Shown: positions 14,690-26,870, numbered from the stretch's first letter. The stretch: 64,000 nucleotides of DNA from Bagarius yarrelli (GCA_005784505.1 VCAZ01000099.1:1004501-1068500), one strand, 5' to 3'. The notes: a model not told the origin generated them from the sequence alone. Numbers and translations: made by a program.

Positions 14690-14935
14690 TGGACTGCTAA
14701 TCAGAGGATCATGGGTTCAAATCCCAGCAAGAACGGCCCTTAACCATCAATTGCTTAGTCACATAAATATAGCGTGAAACACTGGGTAGGTGGTAGCTCA
14801 GTGTTTAAGGTGTTTGACTGCAGATTAGAAGATCATTAGTTTGCTTTCTGGCCAGAACAAGCTGGGCCCCTGAGCAAGGCCCATCAACTGAATAAAATGT
14901 CTTTGAATAAGGGTGCCTGAGATATAAATGCCATC
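14690..14935 (+). mobile_element. Two degraded SINE fragments in tandem
   Basis: Two successive stretches carry the tRNA-like SINE signature. One has GGACTGCTAATCAGAGGATC and GGGTTCAAATCCC; the other has GGTGGTAGCTCAGTGTTTAA and CCCCTGAGCAAGGCCC. Both are eroded. The second abuts the donor of the exon at 14940. Confidence 0.55.
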
Positions 14936-14939
14936 ATAC

Positions 14940-14998
14940 CTGTCCATGAAGGTCTGTGTTCAGCAGCATTAAAGCACATGTAAGGCAATGCACTCCAT
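14940..14998 (-). CDS. psd3: psd3 exon, Sec7 motif 2
   Basis: The exon is 59 nt, entered after TTTTTGCAG and left at GGACAG/GTATGA. It encodes DGVHCLTCALMLLNTDLHGQ, the second conserved Sec7 motif, which lines the ARF-binding groove. The asparagine of LLNTDLH is present. The final residue is glutamine where I recall histidine (LHGH) in mammalian family members; the change also creates a CAG/GT donor context. The exon is shorter than most search tools report, but phase and motif are unambiguous. Confidence 0.96.
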
Positions 14999-15906
14999 CT
15001 GCAAAAACAAAAATTATTCATGAATAATTATTCAGCCACGGCTTCACCGCGTAGCAGAAGAACGGGCTGGCCAATCACCACACTCGCAGCTTGAGGCATT
15101 TCAACATGCAATTTTCACCTTTTTGTAATGCTGCATTGGAAATTGTGACATAAAGAGCCTCTAAACATGCGGCTCTAATCCATCTCTTCTCTGGACCAAA
15201 GTGTAACGCCAGTTCCATGGCAACAGTCTTAGCAACAAGAGGACCGTTTTTAGCTTTTACCATCTACTGGTCACACAGGCTTGTTGTTACCAAGATGGTT
15301 GCTACGGGGGAGACACGACACTTGAGATTTAAACATAGACAAATGATACAGGAGGCAAAGACGCTGACATTAAAGGCTGATTTTATTAGATGCTCCAAAG
15401 AGGCAAAAATAAATTCATTCTAAATTTTTTTGGACTAGTTTAAAGAGCATATTGTTGGAAAGGTTATCTCTACATGACCTTCTCCTGAACCTCTGCTCAA
15501 CTCTCAGCTGTCATTTATCAGCCTGAGCTGAGGGACCTCTTAATGCTTAGGTGATGGCTAATACCCCCAGGGGAGTTGATCGGCGACTAGAAGAGGGAGA
15601 AAAGTCGTTACCTTTAAAGAAAAATACAAAGAAATGAAAAAAATCTTCACTAAAATCGATGCGGCTGAAGATCAAATTTCAGAATCCTCAATCAGCCCTC
15701 ACTAAATATACACAGTAACATGCAACGAAGCTTTTAATCCTAAAAGACGATTCCTTTATTCGCTTATTATTGGTGTTATTATTAATAACAACACAATTAT
15801 AAAAAAAACAAACTGAAAAGATCGTTTTAATGAACAAGGAAACTTATTTTATCAGTGTATTTACTGAATTTATTACCAAACACATTTTAATAAGACTGTA
15901 AATGGG

Positions 15907-16071
15907 ATTAGATTAGATTAGATTTAGCTTTATTGTCATTGTGCGAGGTACATGTACAGAGCCAATGAAATGCAGTTAGCATCTAACCAGAAGTGCATAA
16001 GTGGCTTATTTACAATTAATAGCAATGCAATAAATATTGAGGTTGCTAATTACAGAGATGAGGGTAATTAA
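15907..16071 (-). mobile_element. LINE-like 3' tail fragment
   Basis: Read on the minus strand the segment ends ATGACAATAAAGCTAAATCT followed by AATC repeats. It contains CATTTCATTGGCTCTGTACA and TGTACC, the same tail seen in the family-2 SINEs at 36701, 50595 and 53734. This suggests a LINE whose enzymes mobilise those SINEs. Only the 3' end is present. Confidence 0.6.
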
Positions 16072-16853
16072 TGTACAGAAGGTAGTAGTATATAGAATAT
16101 ACAGATGTGTAAGGACAGATAGTTATGGATGTATAATACAGTAAATACAGAGTAAATATATATAGAATATACAGATGTGTAAGGATAGATAGTTATGGAT
16201 GTATGATACAGTAAATATGGATGGAATAAGAGAAGTGTAAGGATAGATAGTTTATGGATGTATAATACAGTAATACAGAGTAAATATATATAGAATATAC
16301 AGATGTGTAAGGATAGATAGTTATAGATGTATGATACAGAGTAAATATGGATGAAATAGAGAGAAGTGTAAGGATAGATAGTTATGGATGTATTATACAG
16401 TAAATACAGAGTAAATATATATAGAATATACAGATGTGTAAGGATAGATAGTTATAGATGTATGATACAGTAAATATGGATGGAATAGAGAGAAGTGTAA
16501 GGATAGATAGTTATGGATGTATTATACAGTTAAATACAGAGTAAATATATATAGAATATACAGATGTGTAAGGATAGATAGTTATGGATGTATGATACAG
16601 TAAATATGGATGGAATAGAGAGAAGTGTAAGGATAGATAGTTATGGATGTATTATACAGTTAATACAGAGTAAATATATATAGAATATACAGATGTGTAA
16701 GGATAGATAGTTATGGATGTATGATACAGTAAATATGGATGGAATAGAGAGAAGTGTAAGGATAGATAGTTATGGATGTATTATACAGTTAATACAGAGT
16801 AAATATGAATAGAATATAGAGGTGTAACAACAGATAGTTATGGATGGTGCAAA
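16072..16853. repeat. Minisatellite, about 129-bp composite unit
   Basis: Two alternating sub-units, about 70 bp and 59 bp, both beginning GTGTAAGGATAGATAGTTAT, form a composite repeat present in roughly six copies with small differences. It lies in the intron directly after the catalytic Sec7 exon (minus strand). The array seems to have grown from the body of the LINE-like element at 15907. Confidence 0.85.
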
Positions 16854-16864
16854 CGGTATAGTAC

Positions 16865-16977
16865 CTTGTGAGGCGAGGATGGTGGGGTTACATTGGTAGT
16901 ACCTATTAGAAAAGTGGATTAAAACCCGCTCTCGTTCCTGGGTTTCACCCATTAGTGCAAAAGCTTTGAGAAAGGAT
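16865..16977 (-). CDS. psd3: psd3 exon, Sec7 catalytic (glutamate finger) exon
   Basis: The exon is 113 nt, entered after CCCTGTTTAG and left at CACAAG/GTACTA. It encodes SFLKAFALMGETQERERVL, then IHFSNRYYQCNPTILASQ. The glutamate of GETQERE (codon 16946-16944, residue 546 of the joined product) is the Sec7 glutamic finger that inserts into the ARF nucleotide site and drives GDP release. It is present, so the domain should be catalytically competent. The donor GTACTA is weaker than the others, and a minisatellite begins about 12 bp into the intron. The last base G joins AT of the next exon to give aspartate. Confidence 0.97.
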
Positions 16978-18445
16978 CTAAACAGGGAACAAGAACAAGA
17001 AAAATGTTACGATTTGTATTAATAATTACAACTTGCAATCCTGAGACAAAGTATAACCTCTCCTGTTGTCATTATTACATCATTTTTTTTAAAAAATATT
17101 TTTTGGGGTATTTATTGCCTTTATTGATAGGATGGAGAAAGAGATTAAACGAGGGAAAGAGAGATTAAACGAGGGAGAGGGCTAGGGCGAGGGAGGTGGG
17201 ACAAGAGGGAATCTGAGCCGGGAACAAACCTGGCTCACCAAACCTGTATTTAATACATGCATCACTTTCGGGATGTTTTTTGCCTCTTTTGCGAGATGTG
17301 GGGTTTTTTTTTCCGATAATAGTTAATTTTGGGGTTTTCTCCCAGACAGCTAAAATTCTTCTTTCCTCTTTCTGCTCGAGTTATAAACGCACGTTGGCGG
17401 CAAACCTGTCGCACATTACAAGCTTTTGCATTCATTTTCTTTGTAATTCACTATAGACAATAATTACATTTCAAGTGAATCCAGCATTAGACCAAGACCT
17501 TTGCTGAAGTCTGATTGGCTGAAAGAAACTGCTTTAAGTTTAATTTCTATAAGAAACATTTATATATCGGTATAGTTTATATATATATATTTTATAGCGG
17601 ATGGACGCATGAACACCACCTGAAGGTGTGCTGTAGTGTCTGACACTGAGACATTTGCAGCAGACTTTGGTGACCCCTATATTAAGTTAAGCGCTTTCCG
17701 GATTAAAAACCGGGTCAGTATAGACGCCTTTTATATTTATAGATGTATATGTTTTTATTGATTTACTCAAACAATCATTTAAAGCTCAAATGTATTGATT
17801 TTTTTTTTTTTTAATCGACACCGATAACTGTGGACGGTAACTGATTATGCAGAACCGATATTTATTTTTAATTCTACTTCTGTTTTTGACTCAATAAAAT
17901 ACAAGCTTTAAATAAGCTAAATAAGTTTTTTTTTTTTAAAAAAAAAAAAGCTTACATATATTTGTGGATCTAATATTTTAGAACCGATAAAAAGTTAAAG
18001 GCTTGAATATCGGAGGAAAATATTGTTTGAATCGATTATCAGTCGATCTTTAGTGTTGACACATTTCTATTACGATTAGCATTAATTTACAATTTGCTAC
18101 AGTTGTTTTTTGGTTAAATCAGATCGGATGGACCTACATTCACACCACATTGATGGATTTTAGAAACTTAAATCACTGTTAAGATAATAAACTTTCCATT
18201 ATTCACCTCCTGACAGGTGGCGCTGTAATAAGATAATCAATGTCCTTTACTTCACTTATCACCGGTTTTAAAGTTTTGTCTGATTCTTGTGTCTCTTTTG
18301 TTTACTACGTCGCTACATTATCCTCTCGAAGAAAAGGAAAGCACAAAAGAGTCACATGATTTTAATCCGATATTTGTTTCGTTTACGTTTCTGTAGTTTT
18401 TATTTTCCACTTCACAGGACTGTGCTGTGTCGTGGTGGGGTTTAC
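16978..18445 (-). other. Intron (1.5 kb)
   Basis: The intron is AT-rich, with a purine-rich patch (17135-17195) and MITE-like sequence at about 17790-18060 that contains paired CGATAA and TTATCAGTCGAT motifs. No exon was found. The acceptor is CCCTGTTTAG. Confidence 0.75.
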
Positions 18446-18526
18446 CTGAGTGACTGGTCCAACGTCTTCCCTGTAAAATCAAAGAAAGTGAGGTACTCTT
18501 CGGCAACCATCTTGCTGAAGTCGTTG
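18446..18526 (-). CDS. psd3: psd3 exon, Sec7 domain
   Basis: The exon is 81 nt, entered after TGCCTACAG and left at CACTCAG/GTAAAC. It encodes NDFSKMVAEEYLTFFDFTGK followed by TLDQSLR. Relatives have NNEFSxxVAEEYLxFFDFTGMTLDQALR at this place, so the match is close. The first base completes the asparagine codon begun in the previous exon. It forms Sec7 helices upstream of the catalytic loop. Nothing is broken. Confidence 0.96.
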
Positions 18527-19575
18527 CTGTAGGCAGACAAACAAAACGATTAGCATTAGTTATCAGGTGTAAACAGCGTAACCTGATTAGGAGTGGCTTC
18601 ATTTTGATTAGTTTCACCGTTTGTACGAAATAAGCATGGATTTGGCTGTGTGAGCGTTTTACTGGGTCATGACTTTCATTTCAAAAAAGATAGAGATAAA
18701 GTGAAAGAAACCGGGATACACAAGACAAGTTTTCACAAGGCAAAACCTGTAGCGAGAGTAAGAGAATGACAGAACGAACGAACAAGATGGAGAGAGAGAT
18801 TTCTATAAACGCCTACACAGACTTCCACAGCATCCCATGACATCGAACATGGAGGAAAAGGACTGATGGCGATACAGGAGGGTGGATTTGTCCTCTAAAC
18901 CTCTAAAGAGACTTTTGTGTGTGTGTGTGTGTGTGTGTGGGGTGAGAGAAAATGAGGCAGAGAAAACGTGAGAGCGAAAGTGAGAAAGAAAGAATGACAG
19001 ATACAGAGAAAAGGAGAGAGACCAGCTGACTCACACCAGCAGGCGGATAGAAAGAAAATGAAGGCATTTCAAATCAAGTGTGGCTTCACATCCATGTGCA
19101 TTTTATTTACGTTTGTCATAAAATCTCAGATCTGATATTTAATTAATAAAGACGCTGAATTCTGAAATGAAGAAGGGTTTGGATATACCGGGGTTGTTGT
19201 TTTTTTGGAAAAAAAACTCATAAAAAGCTCACAAATTAAACAAATGCGTCTCCTTGGCAACTGATAGCACAGAGCTGCTCAGCGTTTTCCCATCAATGCT
19301 TCTGCTAAAGCGCAAGGCCACTCAGGAGAAGGCAATAATGTACAAAGATCTTTTGCTGCCGGAGCTTAAAGGCCTCCGAGAAATCCGATATTCAGATCTA
19401 CTGCCATAAAGAGCTGTATGCAATGATATTTAGTGAATATTACCACCATCATGGTTCGATTCAGTCAGACGGGTGGATGCAGGTCAAAGGTCAAGATTAA
19501 CATCAACATTCAGGTTCCAAGATTAAATTTTACTCAAAAAAAAAACAAAAAAAAAAAACTACGGCCTCCCCTGGT

Positions 19576-19767
19576 GGGGAAGTGGTGGCTCATGGTTAAG
19601 GTGTTGGACTGCCAACCCGAAGATTGTGGGTTCGATTCCCAGCTTCACCAAGCCACCACTGCTGGGGCCCCTGAGCAAGGCCCTTAACCCCCTCGATTGC
19701 CCACTTGTATGAAAGAGATAAATGTAAGTCACTCTGGATAAGGGCGTCTGCCAAATGCTGTAAATGT
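19576..19767 (+). mobile_element. tRNA-derived SINE, family 1
   Basis: The head GGGGAAGTGGTGGCTCATGG has a B-box-like GGGTTCGATTCCC. The tail is CACTCTGGATAAGGGCGTCT followed by GCCAAATGC, which resembles the L2/RSg-1 LINE tail shared by many teleost SINEs. It is nearly intact and antisense to psd3. Confidence 0.85.
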
Positions 19768-20487
19768 TCATCAGTCTCTCCAGGTTTTTTGTGGCTCTTG
19801 AAAAGGGTCAAAATTCCTGACTTCTGCAGATCGTCTACGAATTTGGTTTTAGAAGTTAAGTTGCAATAAAATTGCAGGGGTAAGTGAAAATTGCACCACA
19901 TCTTCTTTGCACGTAACACAAGACGGTTTACACTGATTTCGTGAAGAACACCTGGAAAATGAGTTTGCACGCTCTCTGGCAGTAATTAGTGTTAATTGGA
20001 GGAATTGGTGGCCTACATTTCTGCATCTTTTTTTAAAAAAATAGAAACGAGGAAGTGCGTTTGCTGATGTACTGGTCACGCTTTTTGTGATGGGTCAAAT
20101 TTATAGAAAAGTCACTGGAAGTGGGTGTAACTGCACAGATGTGCAGAATGCATAGGGGTTTGTTAAACTGGTTACATTTGCCTTTAATAGTTGCAATTGG
20201 GGCATCCCAGATGGACTTGAATGCGTCTTATGATCTTTAAAGTAGAAAAAAAAAATGCTAAGGAGTGAAAATGCTTTACTGTACTGTCGGATAAATCAAC
20301 TTTAATCTGTCGAATATGTGTCAATTTCCAGGGTTTTTTTTTTTTTAATAAAACGCAGCTAAAGCTGTTTTAACACGAGAACAAGAAAAACCGAACCCTC
20401 GACTATAAAAGGGCTTTCGATTGTCCACAAGTGAGTTCCTGTAATGCAGTTCCAGCAGTTCCGTACTCACATACTGCTATGTATTAG

Positions 20488-20858
20488 TTGGGCCTCCGAA
20501 AACAATACACATCCAGACATATAGTTACAATATACGATATAATACAATACAATAAGTTACGATATATTGCAATTCGATACACATTGCAATAAATGTCAAA
20601 CAAATAGCTAAAAAACACAACAAATACAAAATCATAGGCGTCCTTAATTTTTCTACCATAGCTTGTAATTGAGGCCATGATCGTATGTGTCAGCGACAAC
20701 TAGAGGAGCGGAGAAAGAAGTGGTTTGACACGTAACTGATGTAAATCAGTTTTAAAATGTAATTTATATATGTATCGATACTAGAAGTTAGAACATCAAT
20801 AAACTATTGTGAAAAAAATAATTAGTGTTAGCTGTGCTGATGTTTTTACACGGCTCTA
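20488..20858. mobile_element. hAT-type MITE, copy 2
   Basis: It is inverted relative to copy 1: the right end on the minus strand reads TAGAGCCGTGTAAAAACATC. The interior shares TAGCTAAAAAACACAACAAA with copy 3. The left end is diverged, and no clear target duplication is seen. Confidence 0.65.
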
Positions 20859-22154
20859 CATTCACTCCTTTATACCGAAATTCTTTTCACTGTACATATA
20901 AAGTATAATACAAGACCACCCTTATTAATACTCAAAAGTATTAGTAAACATCGGAAGCATTTGGATGAGAAATCTGTGTCAAAAACCACAGCAATAGAAA
21001 TCAGTGCATGTGAAAAGCACTAAACGGAAACATTAACCTGCCTTAACCACAGAACAGACGAGATGTGAAAGATATTCTCTCGTGTCAGATCTCAAAACAA
21101 AGGAAATATTCAGACTCAAGCTGGAGAACTGCTCTTTAAACACGCTTAAGTTCTTGTTTACGGACCAGAGCCGTGTTTAAATTTGGAAGCAAACACCACA
21201 TCATGTCATTTCCTCCTGAGCCGCGCACTGAAGATCTGCGATAAGCAGCTGGTGACTAAGCACGGTTTCGGAGCGCGACGACGCGCATGATCCGATTCTG
21301 CCGCTGTGATATCAGCCATCACGCCATCTTTAATACGAGTTTCGCGCCTGGATATTTGTCATTGTATAGGCATTTCTGTCAGGTCATTTAGTCATAGAAT
21401 GGAGGGTTTGGTTTAAACTGCATGCTGGCAGAGGCGGTAAATCAGCATGCGGACTAAATCTTTTGATAAAATCGTCTGGAATATGGCTTCAGGAATGGCT
21501 AAAACACTGAATCATTAATCGGCGTCTGTACTGAAACCTCAGAGGTTTTAAATCACTTACACACCTGTCAGAACTCCCCAGCTCACTGGTGCCATGATAA
21601 ATTTTAAGGGATGCCATTGGCCCATCGCTCACTGGGTCCGTCCAATTTATACTCAAAGCTCTGCCGTGTGAAGAAACCTCATAAATAAACACCAATTCCT
21701 ATCAAACAGTGACAAGAGAGAATAACTACCCGGTCGTAAGTCAAGGATGTCCGATTTATGAGTCAATTTCACGTTTAAAGTGGTAGACTAAAGTAGTACT
21801 TCATTTGAGTTAGTACACACTTCATGACCGTTAGAAGGGTGTATTCTAGTATAATTATCGGTAGTACGAAAGAAATCTGGACGTACTACATCCACCATAA
21901 AGCTATCCCAGGCTGAAAAGAATGCAATGGTTGGAAGTGGTAGCTTGGTAAACTGGGTGCTGGACAACTAATCGGTAGATTATGGGTTCAAAACGCTGTG
22001 TGTAGCACCTGTATGTGAGATCATCTTGAATGAGTAGAGCTGTGTGAGACCGGCAGGTGAGAGATTACACAGTGACGTTTGGCCGCATTTTGCAAGTGAA
22101 TCAAAACATAACAGTGAATTTCTTTACAGGGTAAAAGTGTTGTTTTTTTCTCAC

Positions 22155-22349
22155 TTCTTGCCCAGGTGTTTGGCTACGTCAGAGCGACGGAAGCCTTCCA
22201 GGTGGTAAAGGCGGCGTGCCAGGCGTCGTGCTGCCTCCTGGTCGCTACTGTGGCCGTTGTTCAGTGTGTCCATGCTGTCCTTCTGTCGCTGGGTGCTGCC
22301 CATGTCCAAGTCCCAGTCTGACAGCATGTCTTTTAACCCCTCATCGCTG
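22155..22349 (-). CDS. psd3: psd3 exon, start of Sec7 domain
   Basis: The exon is 195 nt, entered after TTTCTGTAG and left at GGCAAGAA/GTGAGA. It begins SDEGLKDMLSDWDLDMGST and ends with AARRLARRLYHLEGFRRSD followed by VAKHLGK. The latter is the first helix region of the EFA6 Sec7 domain (AKRLYxLxxFKRSDVAxHLGKNN in relatives). It can receive either the long N-terminus from 47465 or the alternative first exon from 43666, since both leave two bases of a codon. Sec7 starts about residue 481 of the joined 622-codon product. Confidence 0.95.
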
Positions 22350-22900
22350 CTACAGAAAGAGACAGAGGGCAGAAAAAAAGTGAAGAAAAGTTCAATTAAT
22401 TCCACACAGCGCTTCCTCAAAACTCACAATCAAGTTAATCAACTCGCTTTTCCCTGAGCGTCCCATGAGACCAAAAAACATTTTTCTTTCAGAACTCACA
22501 TCAGAGACTGTTTAAAAAAGTGAAGGTTTAAAACTAGAATTTGATCCCACAACCTGCTGAGCAATAAACCGAACCTCTTATCATCCTACAGTAAACTGAA
22601 AAGATATAACATGACCAGATGTTTGTGGACGCCTGCCCATCACATCTGTGTACAATTATCTAGGGAAGATTTCCACCAGATGTGGAAGTGTAGCCGTGTG
22701 AATAAATGTTCGTTTATAAGATTAGACGTGGCGTGAGGAGGTCAGTGTTATAGTTTATTTGCAGTTTGTTGGGCTTGGGGTCAGGGAAAGATTACTTGGT
22801 TTAAGTTTGGATGATGTGTTTGTGTTGTAGGCGGGGTTAAACCCTGTACTGCGGTCAGCTGCCAAAGACCACTTGTGATTTTTTTTTTAGTTTTTGGGTC

Positions 22901-23456
22901 TAGGGCTTGACCGATTATCGTCCTGGCAGATTTATTGGCGCCGATATTGGGCATTTTAGAAATTATCTGTAATTTTTAAAACCGGTTTCCCGATAAAATA
23001 ATTTCAATTTGAAACTCGATATTTGGTTCTGATGAGAATCCATCGGTCCCTGGTGAGCGTGACTTCAGTCAAGTGTCTCCGATCTATGGCGAGAGAGGAT
23101 GCAAGCCTACGTTAAGGCATGCCAAGCGGCTCTGCTTCCTGCACCACAACCTGGTGCTGATGTATTGGGACTAACAATTGCTTTTACATTTTTCTCTCAT
23201 TATTTGTTAATTTGTTGCTTAATGTTGTTTACTTCTTTAATAAACAAACGTTTACACAATGTTTCAGATGTAAAATTTATTTTACGGAAATGTTTTCTTA
23301 GAATTAAAGATGTTTAAAAATATTCAAAGGAAAAAAAATATAGGGTTACACATACATACACACACATGCATTAATTTACATACACACGTTATACACGTTC
23401 AATATTTCGGATATCGGTCGACTTGATCTGTAAAAATCAGCATCAGTACCAGCCCT
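22901..23456. mobile_element. hAT-like MITE, second family
   Basis: The left end is TAGGGCTTGACCGATTATCG; the right end, read backwards, is CAGGGCTGGTACTGATGCTG. Internal GATATCGG motifs are typical of a common teleost nonautonomous hAT family. It has no functional ORF. Confidence 0.65.
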
Positions 23457-24611
23457 GAAACACACACATCTTCTGACCCCTATCTGTGTCCAAACTGATG
23501 TGTTTTACTGCTAAACTCATCCTAGTAAAATCAGGAAGTGGCAACTAATAAAAGAGTAAGTTTATGAGACGATACTTCGCACCTGACACCACAAATCCAA
23601 ACCAAGAGAAAGATTTAGAGAATTTCATTATGGCCACTTTAATTCAGTCCATCAGCCAGGGACACCGTTCCAACCGCAGACACACACATTCACATAGCAA
23701 CTTTTTAATCTGGCCAGAGTGAAAAACCTAATCAGGAGAGTAACGTTATGCAACAATGGATGTACTTTTAATCATCGCCGACATCCTGCTGAATGGACGA
23801 GGAAACCGAGCACCACCGAACGTCTCATCTCAGACAGAAAGACAAGAGCTAATGATACATAAAACGCTGCCGAGACGGGTTTTTAACGATGATCTCCTTC
23901 ATAGCATAGCAGTAAAAACCAGCTAAGGTGTAATAAGATGTCCAGTTTGAGTACAAAAGTTACCCTAGCTACTTCATATCTCAATAACAGTGGATCAGAA
24001 TTATGCACTGAGCTTCAGAGAACATAAAAGCATATCCCAGAAAACAAAGCAGAATGATTTAAATCAGAATTTAGTCCCAGACTAAAAGAACGATTAAAAT
24101 AAAAGCGACAGATGGCGGAGTGCTGGGATGGCAGCATTTAAGCGTCTGTCAATCACCTGGGAAATGAAAGTGGCCTTAAATGGAAAAAATTAAAAAAAGG
24201 GACAAACCTCCTATGACTCAGCAACACGAGCAATGCATAAGAGCGGCAGATCAGCTGAACATGAAGGAGATAGAAAGCAGGTCTGGGTAGTGGCTGGGTG
24301 AAATTTCTAATGTTGACTACTGTAGGTGTCTGCAGCAAAGTTCAGAACGCATGTGATGCTTTAAACTTGTTCAAAATGTGTATTTAGTCACAATAAACAA
24401 TCACGTTTGTAGCCTTAAATAAAAATTAGACAGAGGTGCCCTGACTTGAGTTTAATTCGTTCCATGACTGGAGCTTGTAACTCAAATTACTCGTATGTCA
24501 AATCAATTTTCCCCATTGAAATGAACTGAAATGTCAGTAACTCTGCAGCTCAAACACAGTCTATGGATATGATGGCATAATTACTTTAAACCAAACACCA
24601 CAGCGCGCTTA

Positions 24612-24763
24612 GACCAGGGATGGGCAATCTCTGTCCCTGCAGGGTTTAGCTCCAACCCTAATCAAACACACCTGAACCAACTAATCAAGATCTTGCTAGG
24701 TACACTTGAAACTTACAGGTAAGTGTGTTGAGGCAAGTTGGAGCTAAACTCTGCAGGACCCTC
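24612..24763. mobile_element. Palindromic MITE
   Basis: The arms CTGCAGGGTTTAGCTCCAAC and GTTGGAGCTAAACTCTGCAG are near-perfect inverted repeats around a short middle. CTAATCAAACACACCTGAAC is a hallmark of an abundant fish hAT-type MITE. Confidence 0.8.
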
Positions 24764-26268
24764 TATTATATTAATAATAATATTATAATTATAAACCAGA
24801 AATGATTAAGATTCACTTTCTGAATGGTGAAATAGTTCCTTCGACTTTTCAGAGGTTATCTACTCTTGCCTGCGGATGACCTTTGACCTACTTTTCTGCT
24901 TCTGAATTCTGCGGTTTGACTATTTGAACTATGAATTTAATGTTCTGAATTTCTTCATCGTGAAAACTTAAATCTGTATTTTTAGAAAACTGGATATTTA
25001 AATTCAGGTGTTCATAATAAAAGCTCGATATTCAAAACTATATACATTATATATTGCAAAAAAACTAAATATCGCAATGACAGGGTTTTTTTTCTGATAT
25101 CGTTCCAGTCCTACTACTGTATGTGAAAATTTGAGGTGCTCAGCAGTTTCTTTTATAATCCATCTACACCATCTGGTACAAACTACAGCACGGTTGAAGT
25201 CACTAAAAGACTGTTTTGATGTTTGAACCTTCATTGAGGCTTTTAACCATCATATAATCATACAATAATTTTGACTGGCATATTAATAAATTGCATTTCC
25301 TACATAAGGAAAAATACAATAAATTTCTCTAGTAATTTCTAGTAATGGCTGATTACTTTGACAGTAAACTACTGCAAAGCAACGGTTTCCAGAACAAACC
25401 TTACACAACAGCGTCACCTTGTGGAAGTCCTTGTAAATAACACCACATGGCTGATTGATTATGAAATTCCAAAATTTCTCAGGGGCACCATAAGGAGTAC
25501 AATAACACAAAGACTGTGTAATCAATAAGCATTTAAGCTGAACTGTAAATATGACCTTTTTCAGAGCATAGATTTGCACATGTGTGGGTGAACCGGTCCT
25601 CCAAACATCCTCAATAAACACCCTGCATAACTAAACATACACCCAGAAAAGATAAAGTGTATTAGGAATCCGTTCACTCATTGTGGCTGAACGTGAACAT
25701 TGTGTGAGAAGTAGACGTATAATTACGGTTTCTGGCTCTCAGTGTGACCCAGCATGGCTGTGTTGAAGCCTGGCAGTTCAGAGCTCACACATGAGGACGA
25801 GCATATTGGATATGACCTTAGCTCCACCCGAAGAAATAAAAAATTGTTTCGTCATCAGCTCCCATCCCGTGTCAGTCTGTCAGAGGCGGTGTACGACAGC
25901 GGGGGAGAGGAGGTTAATCCATTCTCATCTGACACATGGTTACCTCACATAACCAAACCAAAAGAAATAAAGAGGCAAAAAAAAAACCCCCCAAAAAAAA
26001 CAGAGATTCCTTTTAGCTCCTGCTGTACCGATGAGTAAGTCATCTTTCTTAGATGACTGCATTCATGATGCATTATATCGGACTAGGATAACCAATTCTA
26101 GGTTTATTATTAGGATTTTTTAAAAACATGAGGAAAATTAAAAAGTATTTTACATAATTTGTAGTATTTTAAACAGGCCTACTATAAAATAAAACTAAAA
26201 GGCATAAAAGACTAAAGACTTTCTTTTAAATAATATAACTAAAATGTGCAGTAAGACATTTTGTAGCC

Positions 26269-26560
26269 TGATCGCACGGACAGTGTACATTCCACCCTAC
26301 ATGCAAATCGCTGTCCAAAGACACACCTTCTAAACATATAAACACATACAGTCTAGATGACCAGAGACAACAGAACGTGTCCTTCCCAAGTAAGAAAACT
26401 TTACTGTTAGTAACAGCACTCAGATACCAAACATAAAAATAGAACCCGATTCACATAAACTATATAAGCTACGAGTTATTATCAAAATACACCAAAATCT
26501 AAATCACACCCTATTCCTACCTGTACAAAAGAAATACTGCAACCATGACATCATCTTTTA
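26269..26560. repeat. Dispersed repeat, unclassified
   Basis: It shares GCAAATCGCTGTCCAA and neighbouring sequence with 36325-36400. It also shares blocks around CCGATT, TATCAAAA and CACCAAAATC with 28335-28480 and 36465-36570. Family unknown. Confidence 0.5.
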
Positions 26561-26599
26561 GAGCCTTTGACTCCTGTAGTCGAAGTCAGTGTGGAAACG

Positions 26600-26870
26600 C
26601 GACACAGATATTAATTTGGGTTTTTACTCTGTTTTGATCCAGACTTCCGCAGTACATGAACACACAGTGTTACTAGATAGAGTTGATGGTTTCCAGCACA
26701 AAAACTTAAAAGAAGCAGCAATCGCATTAATTTTCTGGTGTCATCTTTTAATATTTTTGTGTCTATGGTTTGCTTTTAATGCACAGCACTTTTTAAATGT
26801 GCTTTATAAATAAATAAACTTCAACTTTAAGTTGTGTTAAATAATTAGCCTATAAAATGTACATTTTATA
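26600..26870. repeat. Dispersed repeat, unclassified (copy also at 56255-56390)
   Basis: GATAGAGTTGATGGTTTCCA, TGTCATCTTTTA and AATTAGCCTATAAAATGTAC recur in 56275-56390 with few changes. It has a TTTATAAATAAATAAACTTC tail-like segment, suggesting a retroelement end. Confidence 0.5.

Larger units (their letters stand above)
6469..14939 (-). other. Intron (8.5 kb)
   Basis: No exon was found. The interval contains a 260-bp direct duplication (9285-9549 and 10822-11075), a CT run (12457-12491), a GTGTA-rich tract (13094-13135), a G run (12241-12252), a CA run (7462-7480), many A or T runs and SINE fragments near 11100-11420 and 14690-14935. The rest is AT-rich unique sequence. Confidence 0.75.
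14999..16864 (-). other. Intron (1.9 kb), half of it repeat
   Basis: The intron holds the minisatellite and LINE-like tail described separately. The rest (14999-15906) is unique AT-rich sequence with no exon. The acceptor is TTTTTGCAG. Confidence 0.75.
18527..22154 (-). other. Intron (3.6 kb) with SINE and hAT-type MITE
   Basis: The interval contains a plus-strand SINE (19576-19767), a MITE of the 500-806 family (20488-20858), a TG run (18916-18939), a CpG-rich unique stretch (21170-21370) and a SINE fragment (21934-22010). No exon was found. Confidence 0.75.

Noticed and set aside
14700..14760. tRNA-like sequence (GGGTTCAAATCCC)
   Set aside because: It is the B box of a SINE fragment. It lacks a cloverleaf and is followed by SINE body sequence, so it is not a tRNA gene.
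25754..26038. 94-codon ORF with rather balanced composition on the plus strand
   Set aside because: It has no recognisable motif, the end runs into A- and C-rich low complexity, and there is no splice or promoter support. I could not exclude an unknown exon, but the evidence is too thin.
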